Source of the DNA: Massilia sp. W12
GTDB lineage: Bacteria; Pseudomonadota; Gammaproteobacteria; Burkholderiales; Burkholderiaceae_D
Assembly (NCBI RefSeq): GCF_037300705.1
Contig: NZ_CP147776.1
Span: forward strand, 1,302,001 to 1,366,000
Direction of reading: 5' to 3'
Length of the DNA: 64,000 nt
Below the pieces are notes generated by a model. The model was not told the origin of the DNA and made no database searches. It worked only from the letters and a program-made list of their open reading frames with translations. Positions 36,955 through 46,600 of the stretch are shown here, piece after piece (within the stretch, counting starts at the first letter, position 1; each line of letters starts with the position of its first letter). Both the position numbers and the translations under genes were made by a program.

Positions 36955-37901
36955 GCATCGAGATAGGTTGAATGTATCTCTTATCTGCAAAAAGCGGAGA
37001 GTTTTGTACCGATGCTGCGAACAGTATCCCGGAAACAACAGGTGAAATTCGCTGCTCGTATCAGCTAGGCAGCGCATGCAAAGAATTGCTATGATAGTTG
37101 CTGCTACAGCATGCAACACGCGCTGGAAGAATGGTGGCGCCACCAAATCCAGGTGATCAGAGAAGAACGCGCGGCGCGCCTGGCGGCGCAAGACGCACAA
37201 CTCTACTACCACTGTGACCACATCGGCGTCCCGCTGGAGCTGCTGGACGAAGATGGCATCGCACAATGGTCAGCACGCCGCCTGAGCTGGGGCAAGCTGC
37301 ACGACATCCAGGACAAACACGCCAGCCAGCTTTTGCGCTTCCAGGGGCAATATTTCGACGCGGAAAGCGGCTTGCATTACAACCGCTATCGGTATTACGA
37401 CCCGGAAGTGGGAAGGTTTGTTTCGCAGGATCCGATTGGGTTATTGGGTGGGGAGAATCTTTACCAATATGGGCCGAATCCGGAGGGGTGGGTTGATCCG
37501 TTGGGGTTATCGTCATGTGATGACTGTTGTCCTGTCCGACGTGCGCAAACCGAAGGTGATGTCACCTTTAAGTCAGTACGTGCGGCAAGAAGAGCTGCAA
37601 TGAGAGCACAAAATATTCCGACTTCTCAATCATACAGATCAAAAATTGAGATTGATCCTACTGCAAGAAAAGGTGATAAGTCATTGCGAGTTGAGAAAAT
37701 CATGCAAGGGGGGGGAAATCTGGCGGACCAGTTGAAGTGGGAGAAATAGGTTTGCATCCAGATGGACACATCTTTCCGGCAAATAAACACACGCCATGCG
37801 TCACGTTTGAGCACCCACATTATCACGATAAAAATGGTGAGCATCTTTCGTATGCCGAAGGCATGCCTAGAAATACGAATAAATACAGTGGAAGGTTATA
37901 A
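36955..37901 (+). pseudogene. Displaced RHS tip module E (frameshift at G8)
   Basis: A long degraded core scar starts near 36955 (diverged match to the region before AREEWRHHQ in the full genes, with stop codons); an open frame runs from 37111 through EERAARLAAQDAQLYYHCDH and [15 protein letters not shown] to VDPLGL. The tip (CCPVRRAQTEGDVTFKSVRA ...) ends early after GGGNLADQLKWEK. With one more G in the G8 run at 37708-37715 it would continue as GPVEVGEIGLHPDGHIFPAN, FEHPHYHDKNGEHLSYAEG and stop at 37901, two bases before the next gene. The His-rich end (HPDGH, HPHYHD) suggests a metal-dependent hydrolase or nuclease. Confidence 0.7.
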
Positions 37902-37902
37902 T

Positions 37903-38151
37903 ATGCTTGAAATTAATTACGAAAAAGGAATGGATTTCTCAAATTTTATGTATAAAATAGTTTTATGTGATAAAGCTATTTTGAAATTTAACGATTTTGA
38001 GCAAGCTGATTTATATAAGGAGTTTCGCAACTTTGGTCAAGGAGATTTTTTGTGCGCATTTTATAAAAGATATAAAGGTGGTGAGAATAAAATAATTTCA
38101 TTTCCCCCCCGTGTCAAAATAGTTGTCGCCTCCAGTGATTTGGAGTTCTAA
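37903..38151 (+). pseudogene. Immunity-like gene of module E, truncated by IS3-like element
   Basis: ATG at 37903 with GGAAGG seven bases upstream. Native sequence (MLEINYEKGMDFSNFMYKIV ... YKRYKGGENKIISF) continues to the C7 run at 38104-38110; the last 14 codons are read from the left end of the insertion sequence. The original 3' end is missing. No family recognised. Confidence 0.65.
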
Positions 38152-38166
38152 TCCATCCCGGGGGCG

Positions 38167-38670
38167 ATGGAACAGACGATAATGAAATACACACAAGAGA
38201 AGAAAGAACATGTGCTCAAGCTGATGAGCGCACCACAAAACAAGTCTGTGGCCGAGGTCGCTGAGATAAGCGGCGTGCCAGAGGCTACGCTTTACCTGTG
38301 GCGGAAGCAGGCCCGTGAAGCCGGTCGTGTTGTGCCTGGCGACGGACAAAACCCCGAGCAATGGCGTGCTGCGGACAAATTTGCTGCAGTACTGGAAGCG
38401 GCGCCGCTGAACGAAGCAGAGCTGGCTGAGTATTGCCGCCGTAAAGGCTTGCTGGTAGCGCAACTGGAGCGCTGGCGCACAGAAATGCACGCTGCGCTTA
38501 GCAGCCAGAGCAGTCAAGCCGATGCTGCAGCCCGGGCCAAAGACAAAAAGCGCATCAAGGAGCTGGAAAAGGATTTGCGGCGTAAAGAAAAAGCGCTGGC
38601 GGAAACAGCGGCCTTGCTGGTTCTGTCCCGAAAGTACGAGGCGCTGGGGATCGACGGCGAGGACGCATGA
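38167..38670 (+). CDS. IS3-like OrfA (helix-turn-helix)
   Basis: 167 residues. N-terminal transposase-type helix-turn-helix (KSVAEVAEISGVPEATLYLW) and a C-terminal coiled coil (DKKRIKELEKDLRRKEKAL). ATG at 38167 or 38182. The stop overlaps the start of OrfB (ATGA), implying translational coupling rather than the programmed frameshift typical of classical IS3. Confidence 0.85.
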   Translation: MEQTIMKYTQEKKEHVLKLMSAPQNKSVAEVAEISGVPEATLYLWRKQAREAGRVVPGDGQNPEQWRAADKFAAVLEAAPLNEAELAEYCRRKGLLVAQLERWRTEMHAALSSQSSQADAAARAKDKKRIKELEKDLRRKEKALAETAALLVLSRKYEALGIDGEDA

Positions 38671-39716
38671 CTGCGTTGCCCCAGCGCCTTGAAATGATCG
38701 CCGATATTCTGCAGGCCCGGAAGGCTGGTGCGCGTTTAGCATTGGCATGCGCCGAACTCGGTCTAAGCGTGCGCACCTTGGAACGTTGGCGTTGTGACGG
38801 TGAAATTCGTCCTGACGGCCGACCGGAGGCAGAGCGGCCAGCGCCTGCGCACAAACTGTCTGATGAAGAACGTCAGCGCATCCTGCAACTGTGTCATGAA
38901 CCGCGCTTTGCCGATTTGCCGCCAGCGCAGATCGTGCCGCGGCTGGCCGACGAGGGAGCGTATGTGGCATCGGAATCGTCGTTCTATCGTGTGCTGAGAA
39001 GCGCCGACCAGCAGCATCACCGGGGTCGCAGCAAGGCTCCTGTGGCCAGCGAGCCGGTGCGCCATGTCGCCCATGGCCCCAACCAGGTCTGGAGCTGGGA
39101 CGTGACGTACCTGCCCAGCCGGGTGCGCGGCCAGTATTTTTATCTGTATGCCGTGCTCGATATTTACAGCCGCAAACTGGTCGCATGGGAAGTCCACGAG
39201 CGGGAAAATGGTGAGGAAGCTGCTTTACTGATTGAGCGCGCCTGCTGGCGTGAACAGCGCCGCTGCACGCCATTGGTGCTGCATGCCGATAACGGTGCTG
39301 CGCAAACTTCGCACACGCTCAAGAGCAAGTTGGAAATGCTGGGCATCGGCTCCTCGCATAGCCGGCCTGGCGTCTCCGATGACAATGCCCATATCGAAGC
39401 GTGGTTCCGCACCTGTAAATATGCGCCCAGCTATCCAGCCAAAGGCTTTGAGAGCATCGCGCAGGCTCGGGATTGGACACTGCAATTTGTGACTTGGTAC
39501 AACTGCACCCATTTGCACAGCGCCTTGGCCTATGTGACGCCGGAGCAGCGCCATACGGGCGCCGCCAATGCGATCCTGGAGCGCCGACGCGACGTTTATG
39601 CCGAAGCCCGGCAACGCCATCCGCTGCGCTGGAAGCGTCATACACGGCCCTGGCTGGCGCCCAATGAGGTCTGGCTTAATCCGCCATCAAAGCTGGACCA
39701 GCGCATGGTTGCTTAA
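38667..39716 (+). CDS. IS3-like OrfB, rve integrase-type transposase
   Basis: 349 residues. Catalytic DDE core of the rve type: Asp in VWSWDVTYLPS, Asp in LHADNGAAQTS, and Glu in DDNAHIEAWFRTCKY, followed by the LHSALAYVTPEQRH segment typical of IS3 transposases. N-terminal helix-turn-helix (ALACAELGLSVRTLERWR). Intact. Confidence 0.93.
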   Translation: MTALPQRLEMIADILQARKAGARLALACAELGLSVRTLERWRCDGEIRPDGRPEAERPAPAHKLSDEERQRILQLCHEPRFADLPPAQIVPRLADEGAYVASESSFYRVLRSADQQHHRGRSKAPVASEPVRHVAHGPNQVWSWDVTYLPSRVRGQYFYLYAVLDIYSRKLVAWEVHERENGEEAALLIERACWREQRRCTPLVLHADNGAAQTSHTLKSKLEMLGIGSSHSRPGVSDDNAHIEAWFRTCKYAPSYPAKGFESIAQARDWTLQFVTWYNCTHLHSALAYVTPEQRHTGAANAILERRRDVYAEARQRHPLRWKRHTRPWLAPNEVWLNPPSKLDQRMVA

Positions 39717-39773
39717 TCGATTTTTTGCGACAACTACCTTGACACGCTCCGATTTCGTGGTGCTGCTGGTGCT

Positions 39774-40220
39774 ATGAAGTTTCATGAGTTTAATAAGAAT
39801 AAAATAATTGGATTAAAGAATAAGGGTGATGGGGTAATTGACTTCTTGGATATTTCAGTTCTTTCAAAGACAAGTGAAAATGAATGTGGAGATTTTTTTC
39901 GTTCATTATTTAAAGGATGGATGCTTAAAATTTTTTATTGCACAGGTGAGATTAGTAAACGGGATGTTAATATGGTAATAAAGCAGTCATGCATTAATTT
40001 TGGAGAAGTTGATTTTGACTATTCAGAAGATATGGGACAAGTCGAGATGGACACGAAGGGGGTATTTAATATATTTCCGATGATGGGAAATCATGGTGAA
40101 AGCCTATTTTTCTTTACAAAAAATCCTGAAAGGGCATTGAAAGATATGAAGGAATATATTGAAGAGCAAGAATTGGAGGGCTATTGTTTTAGGATAATCA
40201 ATCCAGTGCGATTTTACTAA
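39774..40220 (+). CDS. Immunity-like protein F without toxin
   Basis: 148 residues, A+T-rich, beginning MKFHEFNKNKIIGLKNKGDG and ending in YCFRIINPVRFY; no family recognised. It sits 28 bases beyond the right end of the IS3-like element. Its size, composition and position match the other immunity candidates, but the toxin that should precede it is absent, probably deleted together with the 3' end of the module E immunity gene. Confidence 0.6.
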   Translation: MKFHEFNKNKIIGLKNKGDGVIDFLDISVLSKTSENECGDFFRSLFKGWMLKIFYCTGEISKRDVNMVIKQSCINFGEVDFDYSEDMGQVEMDTKGVFNIFPMMGNHGESLFFFTKNPERALKDMKEYIEEQELEGYCFRIINPVRFY

Positions 40221-40584
40221 ATTTATTCAAAGGGCGAATTCAAGCACCAACTGCAACACTGGGTTAATGAACAGTACCGGATTGATGCTTTAAAAGTCGG
40301 TTGAACTATTCACTTTGAGAACGGGAAAAGTGATTTTTTCAGCGTTTCCCTAAGCAGTTGATCGGCGGTAATTGCCGCCGGATTGCGGTTTTGCATAATT
40401 GACCGGCGAGGCGTTTCCAGCTTCAGGGCAATTGAAATCAAAATGCCGCGCTGCAGAATGAAACAATATTCCCGGCATCACAAGAATAAGTTTCGTCCTG
40501 TAGCGCGACTGCATGCAGAGGATACGCCTCAATCTTGGGTACACACTTTAGCATTTATCGGATTGTCATTGCCAGGCAGCAGTC
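40221..40584. other. Intergenic region with hairpins at island boundary
   Basis: No gene supported. Two hairpins lie between the island and the chromosomal M15 gene: CACTTT/AAAGTG followed by A and six T (40311-40339), and a perfect CGGCGG/CCGCCG stem (40363-40380). Confidence 0.55.
40311..40339 (+). terminator. Possible rho-independent terminator after immunity F
   Basis: Stem CACTTT (40311-40316) with AAAGTG (40327-40332), 10-base loop, then a T6 run. The stem is short, so strength is doubtful. Confidence 0.45.
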
Positions 40585-41079
40585 TTATATATTGGCAGCT
40601 TGCCAATGCATGCCATCCGGTGTGCGCCAATTACCGCCCCAGGTCCACTCTTCACTCGCAAACGCTTCTAAAACCTGTGGAATCAGAGCAAAATTCGGGG
40701 TCTTATCTCCGAAAGAATTACGGGCTGAGTCAAAATCAATCGCACATCCCCAGCTATGCATGGAAAGCCGTGTTCCATTGCGCATCATTCTGAAATTGAA
40801 GGCGCCAGCATATAAACTCATACCCCATTCATTGATTTTATCTTGCTGCATGCCGGCATTGTTCCAGATAATTGAAAAAACTTTCTGCAGACTGTCTGCG
40901 CATTTCTTATGAACCTTGATTGATTTAACCGGCTTAAAATCCCAAGCGGTGATAATTTTCCAAGGTGGTGCGATACGGATGATGTTATCTGAAAGCCAGT
41001 CAGGATCAACTTCACCATTCTCGCCGCGTGGATTGCCATAAAAACTGTCCACCATGCTTTGTTTTGGCCATTTTGCCAT
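40585..41079 (-). CDS. M15-family peptidase (D-Ala-D-Ala carboxypeptidase/endolysin-like)
   Basis: 164 residues from the ATG at 41079, which has GGAGG upstream; the frame is open further but without such a site. The zinc motif SMHSWGCAIDFD (S-x-H-x-x-G-x-A-x-D) and the C-terminal WTWGGNWRTPDGMHWQ supplying the third ligand are the hallmark of M15 peptidases of the VanY/phage endolysin type, which cut peptidoglycan cross-links or stems. No signal peptide, as in phage-type lysins. It follows the S8 protease gene on the same strand (61-base gap). It might have been carried by a prophage or act in toxin release, but no holin or other phage gene is present. Confidence 0.85.
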   Translation of the reverse strand: MAKWPKQSMVDSFYGNPRGENGEVDPDWLSDNIIRIAPPWKIITAWDFKPVKSIKVHKKCADSLQKVFSIIWNNAGMQQDKINEWGMSLYAGAFNFRMMRNGTRLSMHSWGCAIDFDSARNSFGDKTPNFALIPQVLEAFASEEWTWGGNWRTPDGMHWQAANI

Positions 41080-41140
41080 CTTGAGCCTCCATTGGTTTAG
41101 TATGTTTTGCAGAAAAACGCGCATAATGGTTTTGCGCCGC

Positions 41141-42256
41141 TTAGCGCAAAGCGCTGCCCTGATGTAATAAACTGCGCTGCAGCTTTCGTCGGGCAATTTC
41201 CAAACTGCTTAAAGCGTCCAGACGCAGAAACTTTTTGCCGGTGTGCGGCACGTTATCATTTTCATCATCCCCATCCACCAGGATCTTGCCGCCATTGCGC
41301 AGGCAGTCGATGATGTCCGGTACTGACGGCAGCCGCCCGGTGTTGCGCAGGAAGAATTCTTGCAGCAGCAGAATCACGCCGCTGACCACCGGCGTTGCCT
41401 GACTGGTGCCTTGCTGCACTGATTCGCCACGGTCGGATGCAATGCCCGAGGAGGTCACCGGCGCGCCAGGCGCAAAAATATCGGTGCGGCGGGTGGCGTC
41501 CACATCCTGATGCAAGCGCTGTGAGAACGGCGTGATTTGATCGGCGCGCGATGAAAATGCGATAGCGCCGTCGTTATATTCAAACGGACCTTCATTCGCG
41601 TCGTACACCGCACCCACGCTGATGGTTTCGCGCAAAATGGCCGGATAGGACATACCCTGTGCTTTGAATTCAAAATAATCATTTCCAGCAGCGACCACAA
41701 CTGGAATATGCAAGCCGGATAATTTTTGAATCAGTTTGCATGTGTCTTCATTGCGCAGATCATCGTCACTGATGTCATTGGATGATGACCCAAGCGACAT
41801 GCTGACTACGCTGATATTGTGTGTGTGATGATTGTCCAGCACCCATTGCAGCGCTGCATCTATCATGGCAAATGAACCGCCGCCTTCATTGGCCAACACT
41901 TTAAGCGGCGCAATATTAGCCCCCGGCGCAATGCCATTGTGAATCCCTTTCGCAACAATAATGCCACCCACATTTGTGCCATGACCATTGCCATCAGTGA
42001 CGTCATCACTGTTGCCATTATTGTCTGAGGTGAAATTTTTTTGCGCCCGCACTTTTCCTTGAAAATCCACATGTGTGGTGCGCAGGCCGGTATCAAGGAC
42101 GGCAACAGTTAATCCGGCGCCACTGACTTGAAAAGAATTACGCGCACGCCGCACCCTGACCATGGTATCCACTTGCGCATCAAACAAGCTGATTTGCGGT
42201 TGACTGAATTGACGTGGTGGAATCGGTTGAGGAATGCTTAATTCACGATTGATCAT
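41141..42256 (-). CDS. S8-family subtilisin-like serine protease
   Basis: 371 residues from the ATG at 42256 (GGAGATT upstream). Catalytic triad visible: Asp55 in AVLDTGLRTTH, His92 in GHGTNVGG, Ser285 in GTSQATPVVSG, with oxyanion Asn192 in AAGND. No signal peptide or clear prodomain, so it resembles intracellular or non-classically exported subtilases. The C-terminal 70 residues after the triad end in a short basic helix. The reading frame stays open upstream to 42523, but that extension has no signal-sequence character and a poor start. Likely the first gene of a pair with the M15 peptidase. Confidence 0.9.
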   Translation of the reverse strand: MINRELSIPQPIPPRQFSQPQISLFDAQVDTMVRVRRARNSFQVSGAGLTVAVLDTGLRTTHVDFQGKVRAQKNFTSDNNGNSDDVTDGNGHGTNVGGIIVAKGIHNGIAPGANIAPLKVLANEGGGSFAMIDAALQWVLDNHHTHNISVVSMSLGSSSNDISDDDLRNEDTCKLIQKLSGLHIPVVVAAGNDYFEFKAQGMSYPAILRETISVGAVYDANEGPFEYNDGAIAFSSRADQITPFSQRLHQDVDATRRTDIFAPGAPVTSSGIASDRGESVQQGTSQATPVVSGVILLLQEFFLRNTGRLPSVPDIIDCLRNGGKILVDGDDENDNVPHTGKKFLRLDALSSLEIARRKLQRSLLHQGSALR

Positions 42257-42952
42257 GATAATCTCCACTGCTGTTGAAAAACAGGCGCATGGAATTGCGT
42301 GACATTCCTTCGCTGCGCCAGCTTTGTTCAAATGCGTTCGGCTAAGAAATAATCGTACTCTGAATGGCGTTTCACCATTTAGATGACAAGGAATAATTTC
42401 ATACGCCTTGAGCAGAGGTCTGCCAGCCGACTGATTCAGACTGATCAAGCTCAAAACAGCACGAAAATATAAAGCCGGATTATTCCGGCGCATCACCACA
42501 CTGGCGAGGGTGATGGCATGCATTTTTTATGGACCGCACCATGTTTCCTGATGGTGAGTGCTGCAAGTATAGGATATGGAGAGTGAAAGCAAAATGAAAT
42601 TATATTAAAAGTAGGAATTATAAAACTTTAAATTTATTGTAAACATGTCTTGTTTGATGGTTTTTAAAAAATGTGTGCAAATAGTGTTGTCACGGCGAGA
42701 GTTTGAGGCAGGACGCAGCCACCGCCATGCCAGCGCCTGGCACAGCCAGAGCAGTCTTGTGAGCATGGGCGAGATATCTTTTGCGATCTTTTTCACAAAT
42801 ACCACACTTCAATTGCAAGCACTGGAGCTTGAGCCGATCCCAGGCTAAGATGCGCGTTTTGGTCCATGCCTGTTACTGCTGCCGGCCATTTGCCGCAAGC
42901 GCTGAATCCGTGGCGCCCCATCAATTTCCTCACAAAACCAATAGGAGGCATC
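42257..42952. other. Long intergenic region between divergent genes
   Basis: About 700 bases with no supported gene. The middle (42590-42650) is A+T-rich and would suit promoters for the minus-strand protease; a TTTACA and a TATAAT 15 bases apart can be found there on the minus strand, which is short spacing. I saw no cobalamin riboswitch-like structure before the ethanolamine genes. Confidence 0.45.
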
Positions 42953-44323
42953 GTGCAAACCACGCTCAAGCAAAGTCTATCCACCTGGCAGCTTTGGGGG
43001 ATTGCGGTTGGTTTAGTGATTTCCGGCGAATATTTTGGCTGGAGCTATGGCTGGGCCTCTGCCGGCACTCTGGGCTTTGCCGTCAGCGCCATCTTTGTCG
43101 CCTTGATGTACACCGCCTTCATTTTCAGCTTCACCGAACTGACCACCGCGATACCGCATGCCGGCGGCCCCTTTGCCTACGCCAAACGGGCTTTCGGCCC
43201 GCATGTCGGCTATCTGGCCGGCGCGGCCACGCTGATTGAATTTGTATTTGCGCCGCCCGCGATTTCCCTGGCCATCGGGGCGTATCTGAATGTGCAATTC
43301 CCGCAAATCGACCCGAAAATGGCCGCGCTCGGCGCCTATCTGGTGTTTATGAGTTTGAATATTGTCGGCGTGCAGATCGCCGCCAGCTTTGAGCTGATTG
43401 TCACCCTGCTGGCGATTTTTGAATTGCTGGTGTTCATGGGCGTGGTGGCGCCCGGTTTTGCACTGTCCAATTTCGTCAAAGGCGGCTGGGCCGGGCAAGA
43501 TCATTTTGGCTGGCATGCCGTACCCGGCATGTTTGCCGCAATTCCCTTCGCCATCTGGTTTTTCTTAGCGATTGAAGGGGTGGCGATGGCGGCGGAAGAG
43601 GCAAAAAATCCGCGCCGCTCAATTCCCATCGCCTACGCCGGCGGAATTTTGACCCTGGTCGTGCTGGCCCTTGGCGTGATGCTGTTTGCCGGCGGCGTGG
43701 GCGACTGGCGCGCGCTGTCGAATATCAATGACCCGCTGCCGCAAGCCATGAAAACCATTGTCGGCCAAAACAGCGGCTGGCTGCATATGCTGATCTGGCT
43801 TGGCCTGTTTGGCTTGATCGCATCTTTCCACGGCATCATTCTGGGCTATTCGCGGCAGATTTTCGCACTGGCGCGGGAAGGCTATTTGCCGCCGGTGTTA
43901 GCGCGCATCCATCCGCGCTTTCAAACCCCTTACCTGGCGATTTTAGCGGGCGGCGTGTTTGGCATTGCGGCGATTTTCAGCGATGAATTCATCAAATTCG
44001 GCGGCCAGAGCTTAACCGCCAACATCGTCACCATGTCCGTATTCGGCGCAATTTTGATGTACATCATCAGCATGCTCTCACTATTCCAATTGCGCCGCAG
44101 CGCGCCGCAAATGGAGCGTCCCTTTGCTGCGCCCGGCTATCCCTGGCTGCCCTTGTTCGCGCTGTGCGCCGCGCTCTTGTGCATGGCTACCATGATTTAT
44201 TACAACCCGCTGTTGGCGGGCCTGTTCGCCGCCTTGCTGGCGCTCGGTTATATTTATTTCCTGCTCACCGCGAAGGCGCGCGAAGCGATGCAAGCGCGCG
44301 CGGCGCAGGGTATGCAAGTGTAA
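42953..44323 (+). CDS. eat: Ethanolamine permease (APC family)
   Basis: 456 residues from the GTG at 42953 with AGGAGG just upstream. About 12 hydrophobic segments, with the APC-superfamily start LWGIAVGLVISGEYFGWSYG and IPHAGGPFAYAKRAFG, and EGVAMAAEEAKNPRRSIP. This sequence pattern is that of the proteobacterial ethanolamine permease. It imports ethanolamine across the inner membrane for the lyase encoded by the next two genes, 14 bases downstream. Confidence 0.9.
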   Translation: MQTTLKQSLSTWQLWGIAVGLVISGEYFGWSYGWASAGTLGFAVSAIFVALMYTAFIFSFTELTTAIPHAGGPFAYAKRAFGPHVGYLAGAATLIEFVFAPPAISLAIGAYLNVQFPQIDPKMAALGAYLVFMSLNIVGVQIAASFELIVTLLAIFELLVFMGVVAPGFALSNFVKGGWAGQDHFGWHAVPGMFAAIPFAIWFFLAIEGVAMAAEEAKNPRRSIPIAYAGGILTLVVLALGVMLFAGGVGDWRALSNINDPLPQAMKTIVGQNSGWLHMLIWLGLFGLIASFHGIILGYSRQIFALAREGYLPPVLARIHPRFQTPYLAILAGGVFGIAAIFSDEFIKFGGQSLTANIVTMSVFGAILMYIISMLSLFQLRRSAPQMERPFAAPGYPWLPLFALCAALLCMATMIYYNPLLAGLFAALLALGYIYFLLTAKAREAMQARAAQGMQV

Positions 44324-44337
44324 GCCGGGAGCCGTGC

Positions 44338-45735
44338 ATGAGCCGTTTCAAACAACAACTCGGGGCGCAGGTCTGGCAATTTGCCGATCTGCGCGAACTG
44401 ATGGCCAAGGCCAGTCCCTTGCGCGCAGGCGATTGCTTAGCCGGCGTGGCCGCCCTGAGCGATCAGGAAAGAGTGGCGGCGCAACTTTGCCTGGCCGAAC
44501 AGCCCCTGTCCCTGTTTTTGCAGGAATATTTGATTGCGCCGGAACAGGATGAAGTCAGCCGCCTGATTTTGGCGCAACATGCGCGCGCACATGAGGCCGC
44601 CGGTTTTGCGGAGATTGCGGCATTGAGCGTGGGTGAATTCCGCAACTGGCTTTTAAGCGAGATTGCCGACACGCCGCGTCTGCGCCGGCTGGCCCCGGCC
44701 TTGACGCCGGAAATGGCGGCGGCGGTATGCAAAATCATGCGCAATCAGGATTTGATTCTGGTCGCGCGCAAATGCGAAGTGGTCAGCCGTTTTCGCAATA
44801 CGCTGGGCTTATCCGGGCGCATGGCGACGCGCTTGCAACCGAATCACCCGACCGATGACGCCAGCGGGATTGCCGCCTCCATGCTGGATGGCTTGCTGTA
44901 TGGCAGCGGCGACGCCGTGATCGGCATCAATCCCGCCAGCGACAACCTGCCGCAAGTCATGCGCTTGCTGCAGATGCTGGACGCGGTGATCGCGCGCTAT
45001 CAGATTCCGACCCAGTCTTGCGTGCTGACCCATGTCACCAACACCCTGGCCGCCATGGCGCGCGGCGCGCCGGTCGATCTGGTGTTTCAATCGATTGGCG
45101 GGACACAAGCCACCAACGCCAGTTTTGGCATTGATCTGGCGATCTTGCGCGAAGCGCACGCCGCCGCCCAGTCTTTACGGCGCGGCACAGTGGGACAGAA
45201 TGTGATGTATTTTGAAACCGGGCAGGGCAGCAGCCTGTCCGCCGGCGCGCATCATGGGATCGATCAGCAAAGCTGCGAAGCGCGCGCGTATGCGGTGGCG
45301 CGTGAGTTTTCGCCCTTGCTGGTGAATTCGGTGGTCGGTTTCATCGGCCCGGAATATTTGTATGATGGCAAACAGATCATGCGCGCCGGATTGGAAGATC
45401 ATTTCTGCGGCAAGCTGCTTGGCCTGCCGATGGGCTGCGATATCTGCTACACCAACCATGCCGAAGCCGACCAGAACGATATGGATATTTTGCTGACCGT
45501 GCTGGGCGCGGCCGGCTGCAATTTCATTATGGGCGTGCCGGGTGCGGATGACATCATGTTGAACTATCAAACCACCTCATTTCACGACGCGCTGTATGCG
45601 CGCAAAGTGTTGGGCTTGCGCGCCGCGCCTGAGTTTGAAGCCTGGTTGCAGTCCATGCGCATCATGGATGAGGCGGGTCGTTTGCGCCAGGAGCTGAGCG
45701 CGCCGCTGGCGCAAGTTGTACAGCGTATAGGCTAA
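44338..45735 (+). CDS. eutB: Ethanolamine ammonia-lyase large subunit
   Basis: 465 residues, the usual length of EutB. Conserved stretches include [64 protein letters not shown] and [18 protein letters not shown]. With EutC and adenosylcobalamin the enzyme converts ethanolamine to acetaldehyde and ammonia, yielding carbon and nitrogen. Active-site barrel lies in this subunit. Start ATG at 44338; the frame is open further left inside the permease gene. No microcompartment shell genes are nearby, as in many beta- and gammaproteobacteria with the short pathway. Confidence 0.96.
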   Translation: MSRFKQQLGAQVWQFADLRELMAKASPLRAGDCLAGVAALSDQERVAAQLCLAEQPLSLFLQEYLIAPEQDEVSRLILAQHARAHEAAGFAEIAALSVGEFRNWLLSEIADTPRLRRLAPALTPEMAAAVCKIMRNQDLILVARKCEVVSRFRNTLGLSGRMATRLQPNHPTDDASGIAASMLDGLLYGSGDAVIGINPASDNLPQVMRLLQMLDAVIARYQIPTQSCVLTHVTNTLAAMARGAPVDLVFQSIGGTQATNASFGIDLAILREAHAAAQSLRRGTVGQNVMYFETGQGSSLSAGAHHGIDQQSCEARAYAVAREFSPLLVNSVVGFIGPEYLYDGKQIMRAGLEDHFCGKLLGLPMGCDICYTNHAEADQNDMDILLTVLGAAGCNFIMGVPGADDIMLNYQTTSFHDALYARKVLGLRAAPEFEAWLQSMRIMDEAGRLRQELSAPLAQVVQRIG

Positions 45736-45746
45736 GGGAGGCGGCA

Positions 45747-46589
45747 ATGGACAAACTGCCGGCACAGGAACAAACAGAACATCAGCAAAACACTGTACAG
45801 GACAACCCCTGGCAGGGTTTGCGCCGCTTTACCGCCGCCCGCATCGCCCTGGGGCGCGCCGGAACCAGCTTGCCGACCCGGGCCCATCTGGCGTTTCAAG
45901 CCGCGCATGCCTGCGCCCGCGACGCTGTGCATTTACCCTTGGCGGCAGAGGAATTGGCGCGCGATGTGCAGGCTGTGTTGCGCACAGCCGGCGCGCCGGA
46001 TGTGCCCTGCCTGCAATTGCACAGTCGCGCCCGCACGCGCCAGGAATATTTGCAAAGGCCGGACTATGGCCGCCAGCTGGCGCCGGCCTCGCGCAGCCAG
46101 TTGCAAGCCTTGCCGCCTGCCGGCGCAGATCTGGCCCTGGTCTTGGCCGATGGTCTTTCCGCCTTGGCCTTGCGGCAGCAGGCCGCACCGTTTTTGCAAG
46201 CCCTGTTGCCTTTGTTGGGGACGGACTGGCGACTGGCTCCGTTGTCGATTGTGCAGCAGGGCAGGGTGGCGATCGGCGATGAAATCGGCCACTTGCTGCA
46301 AGCGCGCTGCGTGTTGGTCTTGATCGGCGAGCGTCCCGGATTGAGTTCGCCCGACAGCATGGGCCTGTATTTAAGCTGGCAGCCGCGCCCCGGCATGCAC
46401 GATGCAATGCGCAACTGCATCTCGAATATCCGCCCCGGCGGGCTGGATTTTGCAACGGCGGCGCAGAAAGCGCATTATCTCTTGCAAGAAGCGCGCCGAA
46501 TCGGCTTGAGCGGAGTGGAATTGAAAGACGAAACCGGGGCCGCCGCCCCGGAATTGGATATCAAGGGGAATTTTTTGCTGGGGTCTTGA
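45747..46589 (+). CDS. eutC: Ethanolamine ammonia-lyase small subunit
   Basis: 280 residues, beginning 11 bases after eutB. Typical EutC features: [73 protein letters not shown] and the C-terminal [13 protein letters not shown]. It forms the cobalamin-binding part of the lyase together with EutB. Last gene of the operon; a strong hairpin follows. Confidence 0.95.
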   Translation: MDKLPAQEQTEHQQNTVQDNPWQGLRRFTAARIALGRAGTSLPTRAHLAFQAAHACARDAVHLPLAAEELARDVQAVLRTAGAPDVPCLQLHSRARTRQEYLQRPDYGRQLAPASRSQLQALPPAGADLALVLADGLSALALRQQAAPFLQALLPLLGTDWRLAPLSIVQQGRVAIGDEIGHLLQARCVLVLIGERPGLSSPDSMGLYLSWQPRPGMHDAMRNCISNIRPGGLDFATAAQKAHYLLQEARRIGLSGVELKDETGAAAPELDIKGNFLLGS

Positions 46590-46600
46590 GATTGATTGCA

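Larger units (their letters stand above)
38111..39745 (+). mobile_element. IS3-like element (rve transposase)
   Basis: 1635 bp with ends GTGTCAAAATAGTTGTCGC and, reverse-complemented, GTGTCAAGGTAGTTGTCGC: 17 of 19 match. Two overlapping genes, helix-turn-helix OrfA then rve-domain OrfB. No convincing target duplication flanks it (ccccc left, gctcc right), suggesting a deletion next to the element after insertion. Confidence 0.88.

Noticed and set aside
31362-40220. Possible CRISPR-like or integron-like cassette array
   Set aside because: The spaced repeats are RHS-core coding remnants of unequal length, not short regular repeats, and no integrase or attC-like folds accompany them.
42257-42523. 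N-terminal extension of the S8 protease to 42523
   Set aside because: No signal-peptide or prodomain character and no ribosome site, whereas the ATG at 42256 has GGAGATT in good position.
42257-42952. Cobalamin riboswitch upstream of ethanolamine genes
   Set aside because: No B12-box-like or conserved stem pattern could be found by eye; expression control by another regulator is equally possible.
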